Shown in pieces: positions 8,601 to 19,005 of a stretch of DNA of 46,054 nucleotides. Every line of letters begins with the position of its first letter. Position 1 is the stretch's first letter. Source of the DNA: a virus; the IMG/VR virus record IMGVR_UViG_3300009537_000029, positions 1 through 46,054 of that record. One strand, given 5' to 3'. Both the position numbers and the translations under genes were made by a program. The notes beneath the pieces are model-generated. The model was not told the origin of the DNA. It worked only from the letters and a program-made list of their open reading frames with translations, and ran no database searches.

Positions 8601-9043
8601 TAGCTATAAGAAAAGGTTGAAGTAGCAATGTTTATCGTAGCTCCTGCTGCTGTATTATGCTTGACCTGAACCGCTAAAATAGCGCTCGATACATTATATA
8701 TAGATTGCCCTGTTACCACCTCTACATTTGTTGCGGAAGTTGAAGTAATAGAAGTATTTTCATACACTACGGTAGAGGTGATTAAATCAATTACTCTCAT
8801 GCTACCTTCACCTGCGCTCACCCATACATTTGTCCTTAGAGCGGTAAAAGGGTCGGCGGCGGTATTAGAGAATATAAATCTTCCCGCCTCCTCATAAGTA
8901 GTGGTTGCCGCGGCGAAGGGGCTTCCGCCAATAGTATAAGATAATGCAAGGATGCTCGGCGCTCCTGCCGCACCGGTCAACCCGATAGGAAGTCCTAAGT
9001 CGGAATTGCAACTGTTACAGGATGATGAAGTATTGTTTGCCAT
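8600..9043 (-). CDS. Small virion appendage protein (147 aa)
   Basis: A 147-aa protein with the N-terminal segment SSSCNSCNSDLGLPIGLTGA, which carries two cysteines and a short collagen-like Gly-Xaa-Yaa stretch, followed by an all-beta domain (about residues 30-147) rich in Thr, Ala and Val. It is sandwiched between the Cys-rich 192-aa protein and the 310-aa protein and shares a one-base stop/start overlap with the latter. A small fibre tip or linker is the most likely role, by inference from context. Confidence 0.6.
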   Translation of the reverse strand: MANNTSSSCNSCNSDLGLPIGLTGAAGAPSILALSYTIGGSPFAAATTTYEEAGRFIFSNTAADPFTALRTNVWVSAGEGSMRVIDLITSTVVYENTSITSTSATNVEVVTGQSIYNVSSAILAVQVKHNTAAGATINIATSTFSYS

Positions 9044-9054
9044 TTTATTTTAGT

Positions 9055-9633
9055 TTAACAACAAGAATTAGAATCACACATTGAGGTTAATTTATCAAGA
9101 TATTTTTGAATATCGTTAAGATTTCCACAGCACTCTGCACTTTTGAGAAGCCGCATATACAAAGAAAAGCATTTAAAAGAATCTTCAATATCATTACATG
9201 AACAAGAGCAGTCGGCAAGTGTGGCAGCTTTTTCCTGATAACAAACGGCTATACTGTTCCTTAAAGTTTCATATCTTGTTGTGCTTGTGCTGAAAGCTGT
9301 TCCTCCCGAAACCCCTGTTACTGTATAAATAAATCTATAAATACCATCAGGATAGGTAGCGGCAGTTACTCCATCAGTTGCTGTTATGTCAAATTCACCT
9401 GCCGAGTTAGATGGCAATGTGGAGTAAGCGTCAATAGTGGTGTCTGTGCCGAATGTCCCATCTGCGTTTCTTTTGGCTATTTTAACAGTAGCGGTTAAAG
9501 CATCTGAAATTTCAGGGTTGGGAGTTCCGAACCCCCCTACATTTAGACCAGAGTATGCTCCGGTCTTGTCTATGATGGTCAGTATTGCCCCATCAGAGGA
9601 GAGGTCAATATTAAAGGCGAGCGCAAGTGCCAT
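9055..9633 (-). CDS. Cysteine-rich tail appendage protein (192 aa)
   Basis: A 192-aa protein with an N-terminal beta-sandwich-like region (about 1-130, containing NADGTFGTDTT and YPDGIYRFIYTVTG) and a helical, cysteine-rich C-terminus. The last 62 residues hold eleven cysteines, including CSCSC, ECCG and SCC. These could coordinate metal or form disulfides in the mature virion. It is the first gene of the appendage run and has its own good promoter box at 9650-9657, 17 nt upstream of ATG, with the leader CTAAAACTAATGTAAA. Function unknown. Confidence 0.65.
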   Translation of the reverse strand: MALALAFNIDLSSDGAILTIIDKTGAYSGLNVGGFGTPNPEISDALTATVKIAKRNADGTFGTDTTIDAYSTLPSNSAGEFDITATDGVTAATYPDGIYRFIYTVTGVSGGTAFSTSTTRYETLRNSIAVCYQEKAATLADCSCSCNDIEDSFKCFSLYMRLLKSAECCGNLNDIQKYLDKLTSMCDSNSCC

Positions 9634-9649
9634 TTTACATTAGTTTTAG

Positions 9650-9657
9650 CAAAAGTA
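9650..9657 (-). promoter_or_regulatory. Bacteroidota-type -7 promoter box for the fibre genes
   Basis: The minus-strand octamer TACTTTTG matches the Bacteroidota -7 consensus TAnnTTTG and lies 17 nt upstream of the ATG at 9633, in the only sizeable gap between the 2646-aa gene and the appendage genes. No convincing -33 TTTG is seen. The spacing resembles that of other candidate boxes in this window. Confidence 0.5.
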
Positions 9658-9706
9658 TTAAAATTAATAAATTATAGTGCGAAATACTTATTATTTTCAT
9701 CAACAT

Positions 9707-12700
9707 CTATTTTTGGAATTTCAATTTATTTATTTGTTTTTCTACTTCTTTAGTAATAATTTTTTTCTTTTTCAAATCTTTTATGTATTGGAATTTTTCT
9801 GCGGCATCCATATCCTGTGTCTTGTTTGAAATATACTTCGCTCTTGCTTCGTTCTCGATTCCAAGTTGCTTAATTAATCTATCTTTATATTCAAGTTTTT
9901 CTGGGGCGTCTATGTCTTCCAATAATTTATCATATAAAGCCCTGTCTTTTGACTTGTATATTAATATAGAAAGTTCTTGTTGGGATTTAGGCAAGTCCTT
10001 TATTTCATTAAATATTTTTTCAGCTTTTTGATTAAGCAATCCCTTTTCTTTTTTTTGCGCTGAAATAGCTTTTTTAATCTCGTCTATTTCCCCTTTCGTA
10101 TATCCCCTCGCTATCTTATTTACAAAAGTGTTCGGAATTGCCTTGCCACCCCACATAGCAATAGCATTAAAAGTATTTACCGACAACTGCATTAATAAAA
10201 CCGCTTCTTTCTCTGGCTCTGTTAATATTTCTCCATTTTTTACTTTTTCGTAAAGATATTTAGCCCCTCCCACAGAACTTATTTCTTTATTGAAATTATC
10301 TATTATGGTAGCTATTGGAGCAATGGCATCTCCAATTTCTAACGCTATTTTTTCTTTTCCCATATATCCACTTTCTTTTATGGAAAAAGGATTGCTATAT
10401 GTAATGTTTCTTACAATAGATTTTGCGTATGCTTTATCTTCGGGCGTATCGGCATAATTATAATAAACGCTTCCCGCTAATTTCAAAAGCTGCCTCCCCA
10501 TTCCTCTGTATTTACTTGCACCTAAAGCAACAATGCCTACGCCCATTTCCGTAAACACACCATTGGCAGTTGTTAGTTTTTCAAGCTCCTCTTTGGCTTT
10601 TTCTTTATCATCATCATCTCCAATTAACATTTGCGTAAGGGCATACGAAATTTGTTGTCCATAATTATATGCTGTCAGCCCCAGCAAAGTTCCCATAACA
10701 GGCAGTAATGTTTTTGCAACATCTCCTTTTGAATATTCGGCATCTTTAGCCGCTTGTCGAAAAGCAGAAAAAGAATCATACGCTTGCAATATTTCTCTTT
10801 GTGTATAACCTGTCATAAAGCTCATTATCGCTCCCGATGATTTTTTTGCGTCCAATCCTTCACCCAACCCCATCGCCTTACTTATTTTACTGGGGAGTAT
10901 CTTGGTTGTTCTAATCTGCCCTGTCCCTGTTGTTGAACCAGCAATCTTTTCATAAGTCGCATCTGCGGTTGACGCAGCATCCAAAATCTGTTTATTAAAC
11001 CTGTTTTTATATTGAGTGTTGCTTAAATATTCGCTTTCACTAAAACTCACGCCTGTTTGCTCTTTGAATCTATTTTTGAAAGTAGCCATCCATACTGGTT
11101 CTAATCCTAACAATTCAGGCAATGCAGCAAGATAGTGGGTTGATTTTTCGATAAATCCCTTTGGCTGTATTGTCCCCTTCTCTAATTCTATATGTTTGTT
11201 TAAATTTTTTCTATTAGTAAGTGAGCTTTCGGTATCTTCAAGTAATTTCCTAACCGCCTTCCTTGGTTTAAATAATTCAATATAACTATTCATCGCTTTT
11301 GCTCTCGCGGGATAAGCAAGTACAGACGAAACTAATTCAACAACCGTTCTTATAGGTGCTATCAGTATTTGCGCTGCTTTGGCTTTCATTAAATTCCTTA
11401 CAACAGGGCTTATTTTTGATGAAACAAATTCATTATTAAGCGAGTGCTGTAAATTTTGTGCTGCCACATCCATATATGCTTTTTTGTTTTCAGGCAAATT
11501 CTCTTTGGTGTTTTTTATAACCGCATTTACTTTTTGAAGCATAGGAGTAAAATAATAATCCCTTGCATTTTCCTCTAATGTTTCTGTAAATATTTTCTCA
11601 AAGTTTGTTTCTACCACCCCCATTTCTTCTGTTAGAACTTGCTTTCCACTACCTGCCGCAAGTTTTACATTTCCCTTATCTGTCATTTCAAAAGGCATAG
11701 CCCCTTGCGCTTCCTTACCGCCTTTTCTTATTCTTTTGATATGGAACAACAATTCCTCAAAAGGCATACCTCTTACTTCATTGGCGAACCTTTGTTTGCC
11801 TGTCATATTTTCGTCTTTCCATTTCTTTACATCTTTTAGAAACTCCATCTCATTTTTTGACAGAAACTCAGTAGTTCCATTAACAAAACTATTATACACA
11901 TCATTAGGAGAAACGCTATCTTTTTTTCTAATCAAATCCCACGCATTTTGAATTGACTTTAACTCATCTTTGCTTAGTTTTGTCCTTTCGTATTCGCTTT
12001 CAAGAATATGCTTAAACCAATCTCTTGTACCTAATTTATTGCCTCGTCTATCTTTTTTCCCCTTATATTTTGGATTGTGTTGTAATGCGTATTCTCTTAG
12101 ATACATAGCAACCATGCCAATCCTATTCATCTGGTCGCTCTTTATTCCATATTTCTTTTTAAGTTTAATAAAATTATCTTGCCCTTTATTTACAAATCCA
12201 ATATAACCTCCTGCCGCACGCTGAACAGGAGCAACAATGCTTTTTTGAAATGCGCCATAAACTACTTTTCCAAGCCCCATAGACCCTTCCCAAAACGAAC
12301 TTGTCAGAGTACCTAATTTAGCGACCACATCTTTTACGTTCTGCTTGAATGGCTTTGCTTTATCTATTTGAGAAATAACTGCTTTTGATTCTGTAATCGC
12401 TTCCGCTTTCGCTATTATCGGATTAAGGCGAAACGCATCCACATATCCATCCTCAATAGCGTTATCTAAAATAGAACGTAAATTATAAAGTTCTTCTGGG
12501 CTTAGATTGCGTAAATCATTATTATCTAAATTCTCAAACCTATCTAATAATTTCTTGTTTTCAGCAGTTATATTATCTAATCCAATACTCTTTATACTGC
12601 CCTTCAATTCGTTTATCAAATCTGTTTTCAGAGAAGTTATCTCTGATGCGTATTTACTTTCAACTGCTTTTTGGTCTTTACCTACCTGCTCAATCAAATC

Positions 12701-15700
12701 GTTAAATTCTTGTTCTGTAATATCTCCACGCTCATGCAATTCATTGACTTTTCTCTTGAAAGAATTTATATCCTTAAATAACTTTCTGTAATCCTCTATG
12801 GACTGCACTTTATTTAAAGCTATGTCGTTGTATTTTTCAACCGCTTTTTCGTATGTTTTTATGTTTGAGTAGGTGTCAGGTTTTATTTTCGCTTGCTCAA
12901 TGTCGTAATATATTTCCTGCATTGTTTTATAATCAGGAACTCTGCCACCTATTTCGTCTAATGCTTTGGTGTATTTATCTAAAAGATTATTGGGGATATT
13001 TTCAGGATTGATATTCAGAAAATCTTTTACTGCTTTGTCGAAAGATGGGTGCTTTCTCTTAGCAGCAGTAGATTGAAGTTTTCTTATGTCTGTTATCCTA
13101 TTCGCATATCCGGCATCCTCAATAACCTTATCAGCATAGTCAAAATACTTTTCTAATGCAGGAAATGTCTTAATGTTTTTCGCTCGCAATTTTAAAGCAT
13201 CCTTTTGTCCCTTGTCAAGTATTTCGCTTTTATCAATAAAATCAATGGCTTCTTTTTGGAACGACTGTATGTCCGACACTCTCTCTTTTTCTGTTTTCTT
13301 TCCCTCCCTTGCTCCAATTTTTGCTCCCTTAGCAATATCCCTAAGTTGTTTTTTTAATGCCTCTTTTTCTGTAATTGTGATTTTCTTCTGTTCAGGTTTT
13401 GTAATCTCCTTAACCGCCGCCTTTATTTCAGAGGGTTTGGCTGGTACGCTAATTGCCTCTGCTTTTCTCAATGCCTCTTTTTGTTCTTTTATTTTATCTT
13501 TCGCCTCCACCAATATCTCTTTTTCTTTTCCTTTCACTTCATTAAATGCCGCTTCAATTTCTTCATCTTTATACTTTACGAAATCATCTCTGAAATCTCT
13601 TATGAAATCTTTTGCGGTAAGATACCCCGCCTTGATAGCCGCTTTCACAACTGCTATAAATTCAGGAATGGCTTGTAATGGCGCACCCATACCTAACCCC
13701 ATTTTCTTTCTAAACGCTGCCCGCGCATCTTCCAAAACTTTGAATGACTGTTCTGTTTCGGTTAATGGCTTCGCCTCTACTTTTGGGGCTGGTTCGGCAG
13801 GGGGCTTGACTTCTTCGGCTGGTTTTTCCTTTGCGAGAGGTTTCTCTCTTGGTACAGTTCCCAACTCGCCTGTCTTAGGCGCTGGGGAAGGGTGTCTTTC
13901 GGGGATGGTTGTTTCGTATTTGACATCGAATTGTTTTTGTATTGCTTCTGCTTTTGATATTCCTTCTATCTTTTCTTCAAGCAACGTAGCTTCTTTGCCT
14001 TTTATTGATTGTTCGTATTCCGCAAAGATACGCTTTATTTCTGCTTGATTCTTAGCGTCAAGTAATTTTTTAGCAAGGGTTAACTCAAATTCGGTAAATA
14101 CGTCTTTCGGAGTAGCACCCTTAAACATATCAACCGTATTAGACCATTCATTAAACTTGCCTAATCCCTGATTCTTAAATTCTGCAATGGCTATTATTGC
14201 GTTTTGTATTTCGGGCAGCAATGAACTTTTCTTTTCAACAGCAAGAATATTGGGCATTGATTTTTGTAATCCCTTCTGTATGTTGTCAGGCAGTGATTCA
14301 AAAAGCTCAGGTAATACCGCTTTTCCATCTTCAAACAAAAAATGAGTTACCATTCCCTGAATATCATCCATCCCTTTTGCCGTAAAACCTTCTTCCGAAA
14401 AGGCGTTTTTAATTTGTGCAGGATTAAGATAACCCTTTATTATAGCTTTAATTTTATTAGCGCTTGCCCTTATTGCCTCTTTCGCTGTTGCGTATTCTCC
14501 CGAAAATAAAATAGATGAAAGTTTTGATTTATCTTCGGGTGTCATTTTTCTGCTTGTGGAAATAGGGTCAATGTGTTGTTTGCCTCCTGTTTCAATATCT
14601 TTTACATCGTGTTGCCCCAATGACACTGCTTCGCTGTCTGTTACTTTTACTTCTCTGACAAGTATCGGATTTTTCATTCCTTCTACTTGTTCTTTTGTAA
14701 GCCCATACTTTTCAGCGTTGGCAATTAAATCGGCTTTATATTGATTTCCTTTATTTTCATAATGTTTTTTAAGCCCTATACTTCGGTTATTGCCTTGTAT
14801 AACCTCTCCTCTTTCGTTTATAATAGGCGTTCCGAAATACGCATTAGGCGAACCGCTTACCTCCTCAAAGTTTGGGTTTTTGGCTATTTTATCCTGCGCC
14901 AACTTACTTGCCACATCACTTCGTTCTTTGGGTTGCGCCCCTGCTATATGGTGCTTTGGATTGCGTTCCCCACTTGGCAGGTGGGAAGGTTGTAAACTTT
15001 CTGATTCAATTAACTTATAGGTAATTGGCACAGAAACATCTGCCGTAAACTTTGTTTCTCCCTTGCTTCCTTCGGGAACATTTGTAATCGGCTCGTTCCT
15101 CGCTTCTATGTTCTCTGCAAGTAACTCACGTTTTTTAGGTACAACTTTCTCCCCCACAGGCACTTCGGCAGGTTTCACCTCCGCTTTGGGTGCTTCGGTT
15201 GGTTTGGGGGTGGGTTGTTTCGGATTATATTCAAATTTATTCTCACCCACTTTTGTAAAACCATTTCTTTCGTAAAATTCATTCAGGCGTTTTATATCTC
15301 CGCCAAATTCATCGGTGGCGGTTAATGTAACTTTCTTACCTGTCCTGTCTGCTTCCGATTTTACTGTTTCCAAAACTTTACTACCTGCACCTTTACCTCT
15401 TTCTGTTTCTTTCACGAAAAGACCTGTCATCGACAAATCTTCTCCTTTGGGTGTTATCAATACACTTACGCTTGGATGTTCTTCGGCTATCTTCTTATTT
15501 ACCTCCTGCGCTATGTTATAGTTTTTATCGGCAGCTGGCTCTGATGGCACTCCTTTCGATTTTCTTTCTGTTTCCGCCTTATACTCATCAGGATAGGTTT
15601 CTTTCAGCTTCACTTCTTCGGCAGTAAGTTCCGTACCCGCTTTCTCTTTCTTAGAGATGTCGGCAAGTTCTGTGAAAGGGATTAAGCCTTTTACTTCGGT

Positions 15701-17647
15701 AAAGGGCTTTGCGGCTTCGGTGGGTTTTGCTTCTTCTGCTTTTGTTAATTTTCTTAATCCTGCCTTATCAATTACATTTTGAAGTTCACCCTTTGAAAGT
15801 TGCTCGGAAACAAATTCATACAACTTTATTTCATCGGGAGTTATCGGCTCTTTGTTTTGCAGTTTATCTGACAACTTTTCTGCAACATCAACAATCCTCT
15901 CTTTAGCATTTGTTTCCAATTTTTCTATTAATGCGGGGTCAGAAACAGTAGCTTTTGTCTTTAAATTCTCCCATTCTTTGCCTCTTTTCACAAAAGCCCC
16001 TTCTGGCACAAATGCTGATTTTTCGTGTTTGCCGATTTTATTCATTGCCTTGTGCGCTCCGCCCATAAGCAGCCCAACAAATGCAATATCCCCAATGGTT
16101 GATAAATCTCCTGGCTCATAACCCATTGCCTCCACAGCTTTTGATATAGGGGCAAAAAGTAAGTGCTCCACATCTTCGCCATAAGGTAATTCCTGTAATC
16201 CTGCACTTGCTCCTGTAAATCCCCATCCAACAGGTGTAACTGCCATAATACCAGCTATCCCTGCCTCCATTGAACCCTTTAATACTTTTATCGGGTCTCC
16301 CTTCTCAAATCCTTTTGCAATTTCTTTTCCGCCCTCTGTAACGCCTTCTATTCCGGCTCTTGCTATATATGCCACAGGATTCATAATAAGTCCCGCTACG
16401 CCTGCCTTTTGGGGGTTAAAAAGCAAATCATCTATGGCTTCCGAGAAAGCGGTAGCGTGTTGCCAATCTTTAATATTTGCTGATGCTATGGTTGGTGGTT
16501 GTTCCCCTTCGGTAAATTCAACAGATTCTCCTTCTGTTATTGCCTTTGTTCTCTCCTCAAATAATTTTTCTTTTGCAGTTTGCTCATCCTTTTTGGTGGA
16601 TATTTTTAATCTACGAGCATTATTGAAATCCTTTTTATATTGCTCTTTAAAATATTCTTGGTCAATTTCTTCTGTCGCAGGGTCGCCTTCTCCATTTATT
16701 ATATCAATATATTGTTGAGCAAGTGTTTTGTTTTCCGATAACTTACCCCATATTTTTGTGCGTTGCTCATAAATATTCGTCAACAACGCCTTGTCTTTTG
16801 TTTTTCCTGCTATTATAGCACCTTGCTCTAAATCTTTTAGCGCACCAGGATAATCTTCTACCCTTTGTTTGTAAATAGCTCTATTATGATAAAGTTCTCC
16901 CTTGTCGGGATTGTTTTCAATAGCGTCATCCATAATAGATAAAGCCATTGGTGTTTGTCCTGTATTTCCATAAACATAAGCAAGCCCCGTATAGGCAGAA
17001 GCCATTTGCGGATTCTTGGCTATTATCTTCTCATATCTATCTCTTGCATCTGTATATCTTCCAAGTTCCGACTCTCCCACCGCCGCCGCGTATTGCCAAT
17101 CTTCATTATCTGGATTTCTTTTTAATTGCTCATTTGCTATCCTTAATGTTTTTGCCGAATTAAACATTTTATCCCCTTCCGCTTTTAGGTCTGCCCAATC
17201 ATTTATGTCATATCCCGCTTTTTTAAGGACAGGAAACATCTTCTTATATAAATCATTTCTCCTATCCTCTCCATTCTGGAAGTCATAAATTTCGCTATTA
17301 TCAACAAACGCCTCTTTAAGAATATCGCTTATTTTCTCTTTTTCATTAACGCCCTTTGTCGTTTCGGTAGGGGGTGGCGTAATTGTTACCTGTAAAGTGG
17401 GGGCGGGTTTCAGTTCCGCCTTAGATGGCTTTATCTCATCAAAAGAATACTTATATTCAGTCGGCGAGATAGATTCTGATACGGATTCTTCTGCACCAGC
17501 GGAGGGCTCTAAGGAAGGTTGTTTTAAATCTTTTTTTTTTAATGGGATGCCAAACTCATCAACTTCTTGTGATGATGGCTCCGCAACGGATACCCCACCG
17601 CCTTTTATAAGTATTCCAAATTCATCATATTTTTTATTGTCTGGCAT
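9707..17647 (-). CDS. Giant polyvalent ejection (internal virion) protein (2646 aa)
   Basis: A 2646-aa multidomain protein. Visible parts in order: two DEFGI-containing segments at the N-terminus; TPR-like helical repeats (about 170-300); hydrophobic Gly/Ala-rich segments (about 412-490 and 515-530); a GNAT-like acetyltransferase fold (about 708-806, with KETERGKGAGSKVLETV as the acetyl-CoA loop and FYERNGF at the end); a DdrB/ParB-like domain (about 868-1020, with NPKHHIAGAQPKERSD and VIQGNNRSIGL); then about 1600 residues mainly of charged helices, with one further hydrophobic stretch near residue 2290 (LLPVMGTLLGLTAYNYG). Long multidomain proteins of this type are injected with DNA in several phages. 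It follows two smaller proteins as T7 gp16 follows gp14 and gp15. Start overlaps the upstream stop (TAATG). Confidence 0.82.
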   Translation of the reverse strand: MPDNKKYDEFGILIKGGGVSVAEPSSQEVDEFGIPLKKKDLKQPSLEPSAGAEESVSESISPTEYKYSFDEIKPSKAELKPAPTLQVTITPPPTETTKGVNEKEKISDILKEAFVDNSEIYDFQNGEDRRNDLYKKMFPVLKKAGYDINDWADLKAEGDKMFNSAKTLRIANEQLKRNPDNEDWQYAAAVGESELGRYTDARDRYEKIIAKNPQMASAYTGLAYVYGNTGQTPMALSIMDDAIENNPDKGELYHNRAIYKQRVEDYPGALKDLEQGAIIAGKTKDKALLTNIYEQRTKIWGKLSENKTLAQQYIDIINGEGDPATEEIDQEYFKEQYKKDFNNARRLKISTKKDEQTAKEKLFEERTKAITEGESVEFTEGEQPPTIASANIKDWQHATAFSEAIDDLLFNPQKAGVAGLIMNPVAYIARAGIEGVTEGGKEIAKGFEKGDPIKVLKGSMEAGIAGIMAVTPVGWGFTGASAGLQELPYGEDVEHLLFAPISKAVEAMGYEPGDLSTIGDIAFVGLLMGGAHKAMNKIGKHEKSAFVPEGAFVKRGKEWENLKTKATVSDPALIEKLETNAKERIVDVAEKLSDKLQNKEPITPDEIKLYEFVSEQLSKGELQNVIDKAGLRKLTKAEEAKPTEAAKPFTEVKGLIPFTELADISKKEKAGTELTAEEVKLKETYPDEYKAETERKSKGVPSEPAADKNYNIAQEVNKKIAEEHPSVSVLITPKGEDLSMTGLFVKETERGKGAGSKVLETVKSEADRTGKKVTLTATDEFGGDIKRLNEFYERNGFTKVGENKFEYNPKQPTPKPTEAPKAEVKPAEVPVGEKVVPKKRELLAENIEARNEPITNVPEGSKGETKFTADVSVPITYKLIESESLQPSHLPSGERNPKHHIAGAQPKERSDVASKLAQDKIAKNPNFEEVSGSPNAYFGTPIINERGEVIQGNNRSIGLKKHYENKGNQYKADLIANAEKYGLTKEQVEGMKNPILVREVKVTDSEAVSLGQHDVKDIETGGKQHIDPISTSRKMTPEDKSKLSSILFSGEYATAKEAIRASANKIKAIIKGYLNPAQIKNAFSEEGFTAKGMDDIQGMVTHFLFEDGKAVLPELFESLPDNIQKGLQKSMPNILAVEKKSSLLPEIQNAIIAIAEFKNQGLGKFNEWSNTVDMFKGATPKDVFTEFELTLAKKLLDAKNQAEIKRIFAEYEQSIKGKEATLLEEKIEGISKAEAIQKQFDVKYETTIPERHPSPAPKTGELGTVPREKPLAKEKPAEEVKPPAEPAPKVEAKPLTETEQSFKVLEDARAAFRKKMGLGMGAPLQAIPEFIAVVKAAIKAGYLTAKDFIRDFRDDFVKYKDEEIEAAFNEVKGKEKEILVEAKDKIKEQKEALRKAEAISVPAKPSEIKAAVKEITKPEQKKITITEKEALKKQLRDIAKGAKIGAREGKKTEKERVSDIQSFQKEAIDFIDKSEILDKGQKDALKLRAKNIKTFPALEKYFDYADKVIEDAGYANRITDIRKLQSTAAKRKHPSFDKAVKDFLNINPENIPNNLLDKYTKALDEIGGRVPDYKTMQEIYYDIEQAKIKPDTYSNIKTYEKAVEKYNDIALNKVQSIEDYRKLFKDINSFKRKVNELHERGDITEQEFNDLIEQVGKDQKAVESKYASEITSLKTDLINELKGSIKSIGLDNITAENKKLLDRFENLDNNDLRNLSPEELYNLRSILDNAIEDGYVDAFRLNPIIAKAEAITESKAVISQIDKAKPFKQNVKDVVAKLGTLTSSFWEGSMGLGKVVYGAFQKSIVAPVQRAAGGYIGFVNKGQDNFIKLKKKYGIKSDQMNRIGMVAMYLREYALQHNPKYKGKKDRRGNKLGTRDWFKHILESEYERTKLSKDELKSIQNAWDLIRKKDSVSPNDVYNSFVNGTTEFLSKNEMEFLKDVKKWKDENMTGKQRFANEVRGMPFEELLFHIKRIRKGGKEAQGAMPFEMTDKGNVKLAAGSGKQVLTEEMGVVETNFEKIFTETLEENARDYYFTPMLQKVNAVIKNTKENLPENKKAYMDVAAQNLQHSLNNEFVSSKISPVVRNLMKAKAAQILIAPIRTVVELVSSVLAYPARAKAMNSYIELFKPRKAVRKLLEDTESSLTNRKNLNKHIELEKGTIQPKGFIEKSTHYLAALPELLGLEPVWMATFKNRFKEQTGVSFSESEYLSNTQYKNRFNKQILDAASTADATYEKIAGSTTGTGQIRTTKILPSKISKAMGLGEGLDAKKSSGAIMSFMTGYTQREILQAYDSFSAFRQAAKDAEYSKGDVAKTLLPVMGTLLGLTAYNYGQQISYALTQMLIGDDDDKEKAKEELEKLTTANGVFTEMGVGIVALGASKYRGMGRQLLKLAGSVYYNYADTPEDKAYAKSIVRNITYSNPFSIKESGYMGKEKIALEIGDAIAPIATIIDNFNKEISSVGGAKYLYEKVKNGEILTEPEKEAVLLMQLSVNTFNAIAMWGGKAIPNTFVNKIARGYTKGEIDEIKKAISAQKKEKGLLNQKAEKIFNEIKDLPKSQQELSILIYKSKDRALYDKLLEDIDAPEKLEYKDRLIKQLGIENEARAKYISNKTQDMDAAEKFQYIKDLKKKKIITKEVEKQINKLKFQK

Positions 17648-19005
17648 TAGTCAATAATTTCTACCCCTTTTTCAATTAGCAATTTCTCGTATTCTTTGTT
17701 GGAATATCCTGCCGCTTTTGCTTTAGCTGAAATATCAGACCGATTAATTGTTTTTGATTTCTCATCTTCCAATCCTTCAAGTGTTATTTTTTTCTGCTCC
17801 AATACTGACTTTATTGCTTCGTAATCTATGTATTTCGGTTCTCCTTTAGATGTTGTTCCGCTTGCGAATTTTTTCCACTTTACTTGCTTTGAAAATTGTT
17901 TCGCAATTTTATCTCTTATGGGCTTGCCTTTTATTGTTGGTAGTTCAATTATGCTTGAAATTTTAAAATCCTGCGCTCCTACAATGCGTTCAGATTCCCA
18001 TGTGGTCGGGTCGAATGTTTCAATGGTTTCTTTTTGAATAGGAATAGTGGTTTTTAATTCCCATGTGTTTCGTGCTGTTACCTCTCCTTCTACGAACCCT
18101 ACCTGTTTGCCATCTTCGATTGTCGGAATATTTATATTTATTGTCTTATTAGTAACAGGTGTTACTGAATATTTTGAGGTTGCGCCTTCTTTGCCGCCTG
18201 TTTTTAATGGTGCAGCTTTTTCGCCAAATAATCCAAAATATGCTGGCTTAAATTCTTCATCTGCTGCCTTTTCCGCTTGCTCTCTTGTGTTGCCTTTTGT
18301 CATCCAATTTACAATAGTTGCGTTCCACTCAGGGCTTGCTTGTTTGAATGTTTCCCATGATGATTCCTGTGTTTTAATGGGGACAGCAGCCCCTCCTGTT
18401 GCAGTTGGATGTATTCCTTGTTTCGCAGCCCATCCAGACATTGCTCCTAATAGTTTTGGCATATCCGGTTCGGGTTCATTTGCTGTTATTGCGCCATAAG
18501 TATAAACACCTGTCCCCCCCGTTAATTTATCCCACGCCTCTTTATCGTTCTTGCCTACCGCATCCGTCCATTGCGTTTGCAATGAAAATGATTTTGGATT
18601 TTGAACGCCTTTTTCTACATCCTTTAAATACGCCTCTGAACTTATCCTGTCTCTGGCGGTAATTTGTTTTAGGTCAAACCTCATAGTGTCGAGTTCGCTA
18701 TCCTCATAAGGATTATAGTTGGGATTTGAAGCTATATTCTTTTTTACATGGTCAATTATAGCTGCACTCATGGCTTTTGAATTTCCTTGTAATGGAGCAA
18801 TAATACCTTCTACGTTAAATTTACCTAAGTCATTTCTATATTTATCTTGTAATCCTTTGCTTTTTTGCGCTGCCTTCTTCGCCGCATCAATAGCATCTTG
18901 CTCCTCTTGCCTTCGTCTTGAAATTTCTTCAAGGGGAAATTGATTAGATGGCAGCTTAAATCCGAGCGATATTGCCTGTCCGAGTGATGGGGTGGGTGTT
19001 GCCAT
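17647..19005 (-). CDS. Putative internal virion/ejection protein (452 aa), gp15-like by position
   Basis: A 452-aa charged, helix-rich protein with no recognised enzymatic motif. It starts MATPTPSLGQAISLGFKLPS and has a long amphipathic helix at about residues 25-60 (EEISRRRQEEQDAIDAAKKA). The middle is mixed alpha/beta and the C-terminus ends in a KEYEKLLIEKGVEIID helix. It lies between a small Ala/Gly/Gln-rich protein and the giant 2646-aa protein, with one-base stop/start overlaps on both sides, the same order as T7 gp14-gp15-gp16. An ejection-complex role is inferred from this order only. Confidence 0.65.
   Translation of the reverse strand: MATPTPSLGQAISLGFKLPSNQFPLEEISRRRQEEQDAIDAAKKAAQKSKGLQDKYRNDLGKFNVEGIIAPLQGNSKAMSAAIIDHVKKNIASNPNYNPYEDSELDTMRFDLKQITARDRISSEAYLKDVEKGVQNPKSFSLQTQWTDAVGKNDKEAWDKLTGGTGVYTYGAITANEPEPDMPKLLGAMSGWAAKQGIHPTATGGAAVPIKTQESSWETFKQASPEWNATIVNWMTKGNTREQAEKAADEEFKPAYFGLFGEKAAPLKTGGKEGATSKYSVTPVTNKTININIPTIEDGKQVGFVEGEVTARNTWELKTTIPIQKETIETFDPTTWESERIVGAQDFKISSIIELPTIKGKPIRDKIAKQFSKQVKWKKFASGTTSKGEPKYIDYEAIKSVLEQKKITLEGLEDEKSKTINRSDISAKAKAAGYSNKEYEKLLIEKGVEIID

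Noticed and set aside
13173-14048. 291-aa plus-strand open frame inside the giant ejection gene
   Set aside because: Ser/Phe-rich composition is the antisense image of a Lys/Glu-rich coding strand; no start context and complete overlap with a well-supported gene.
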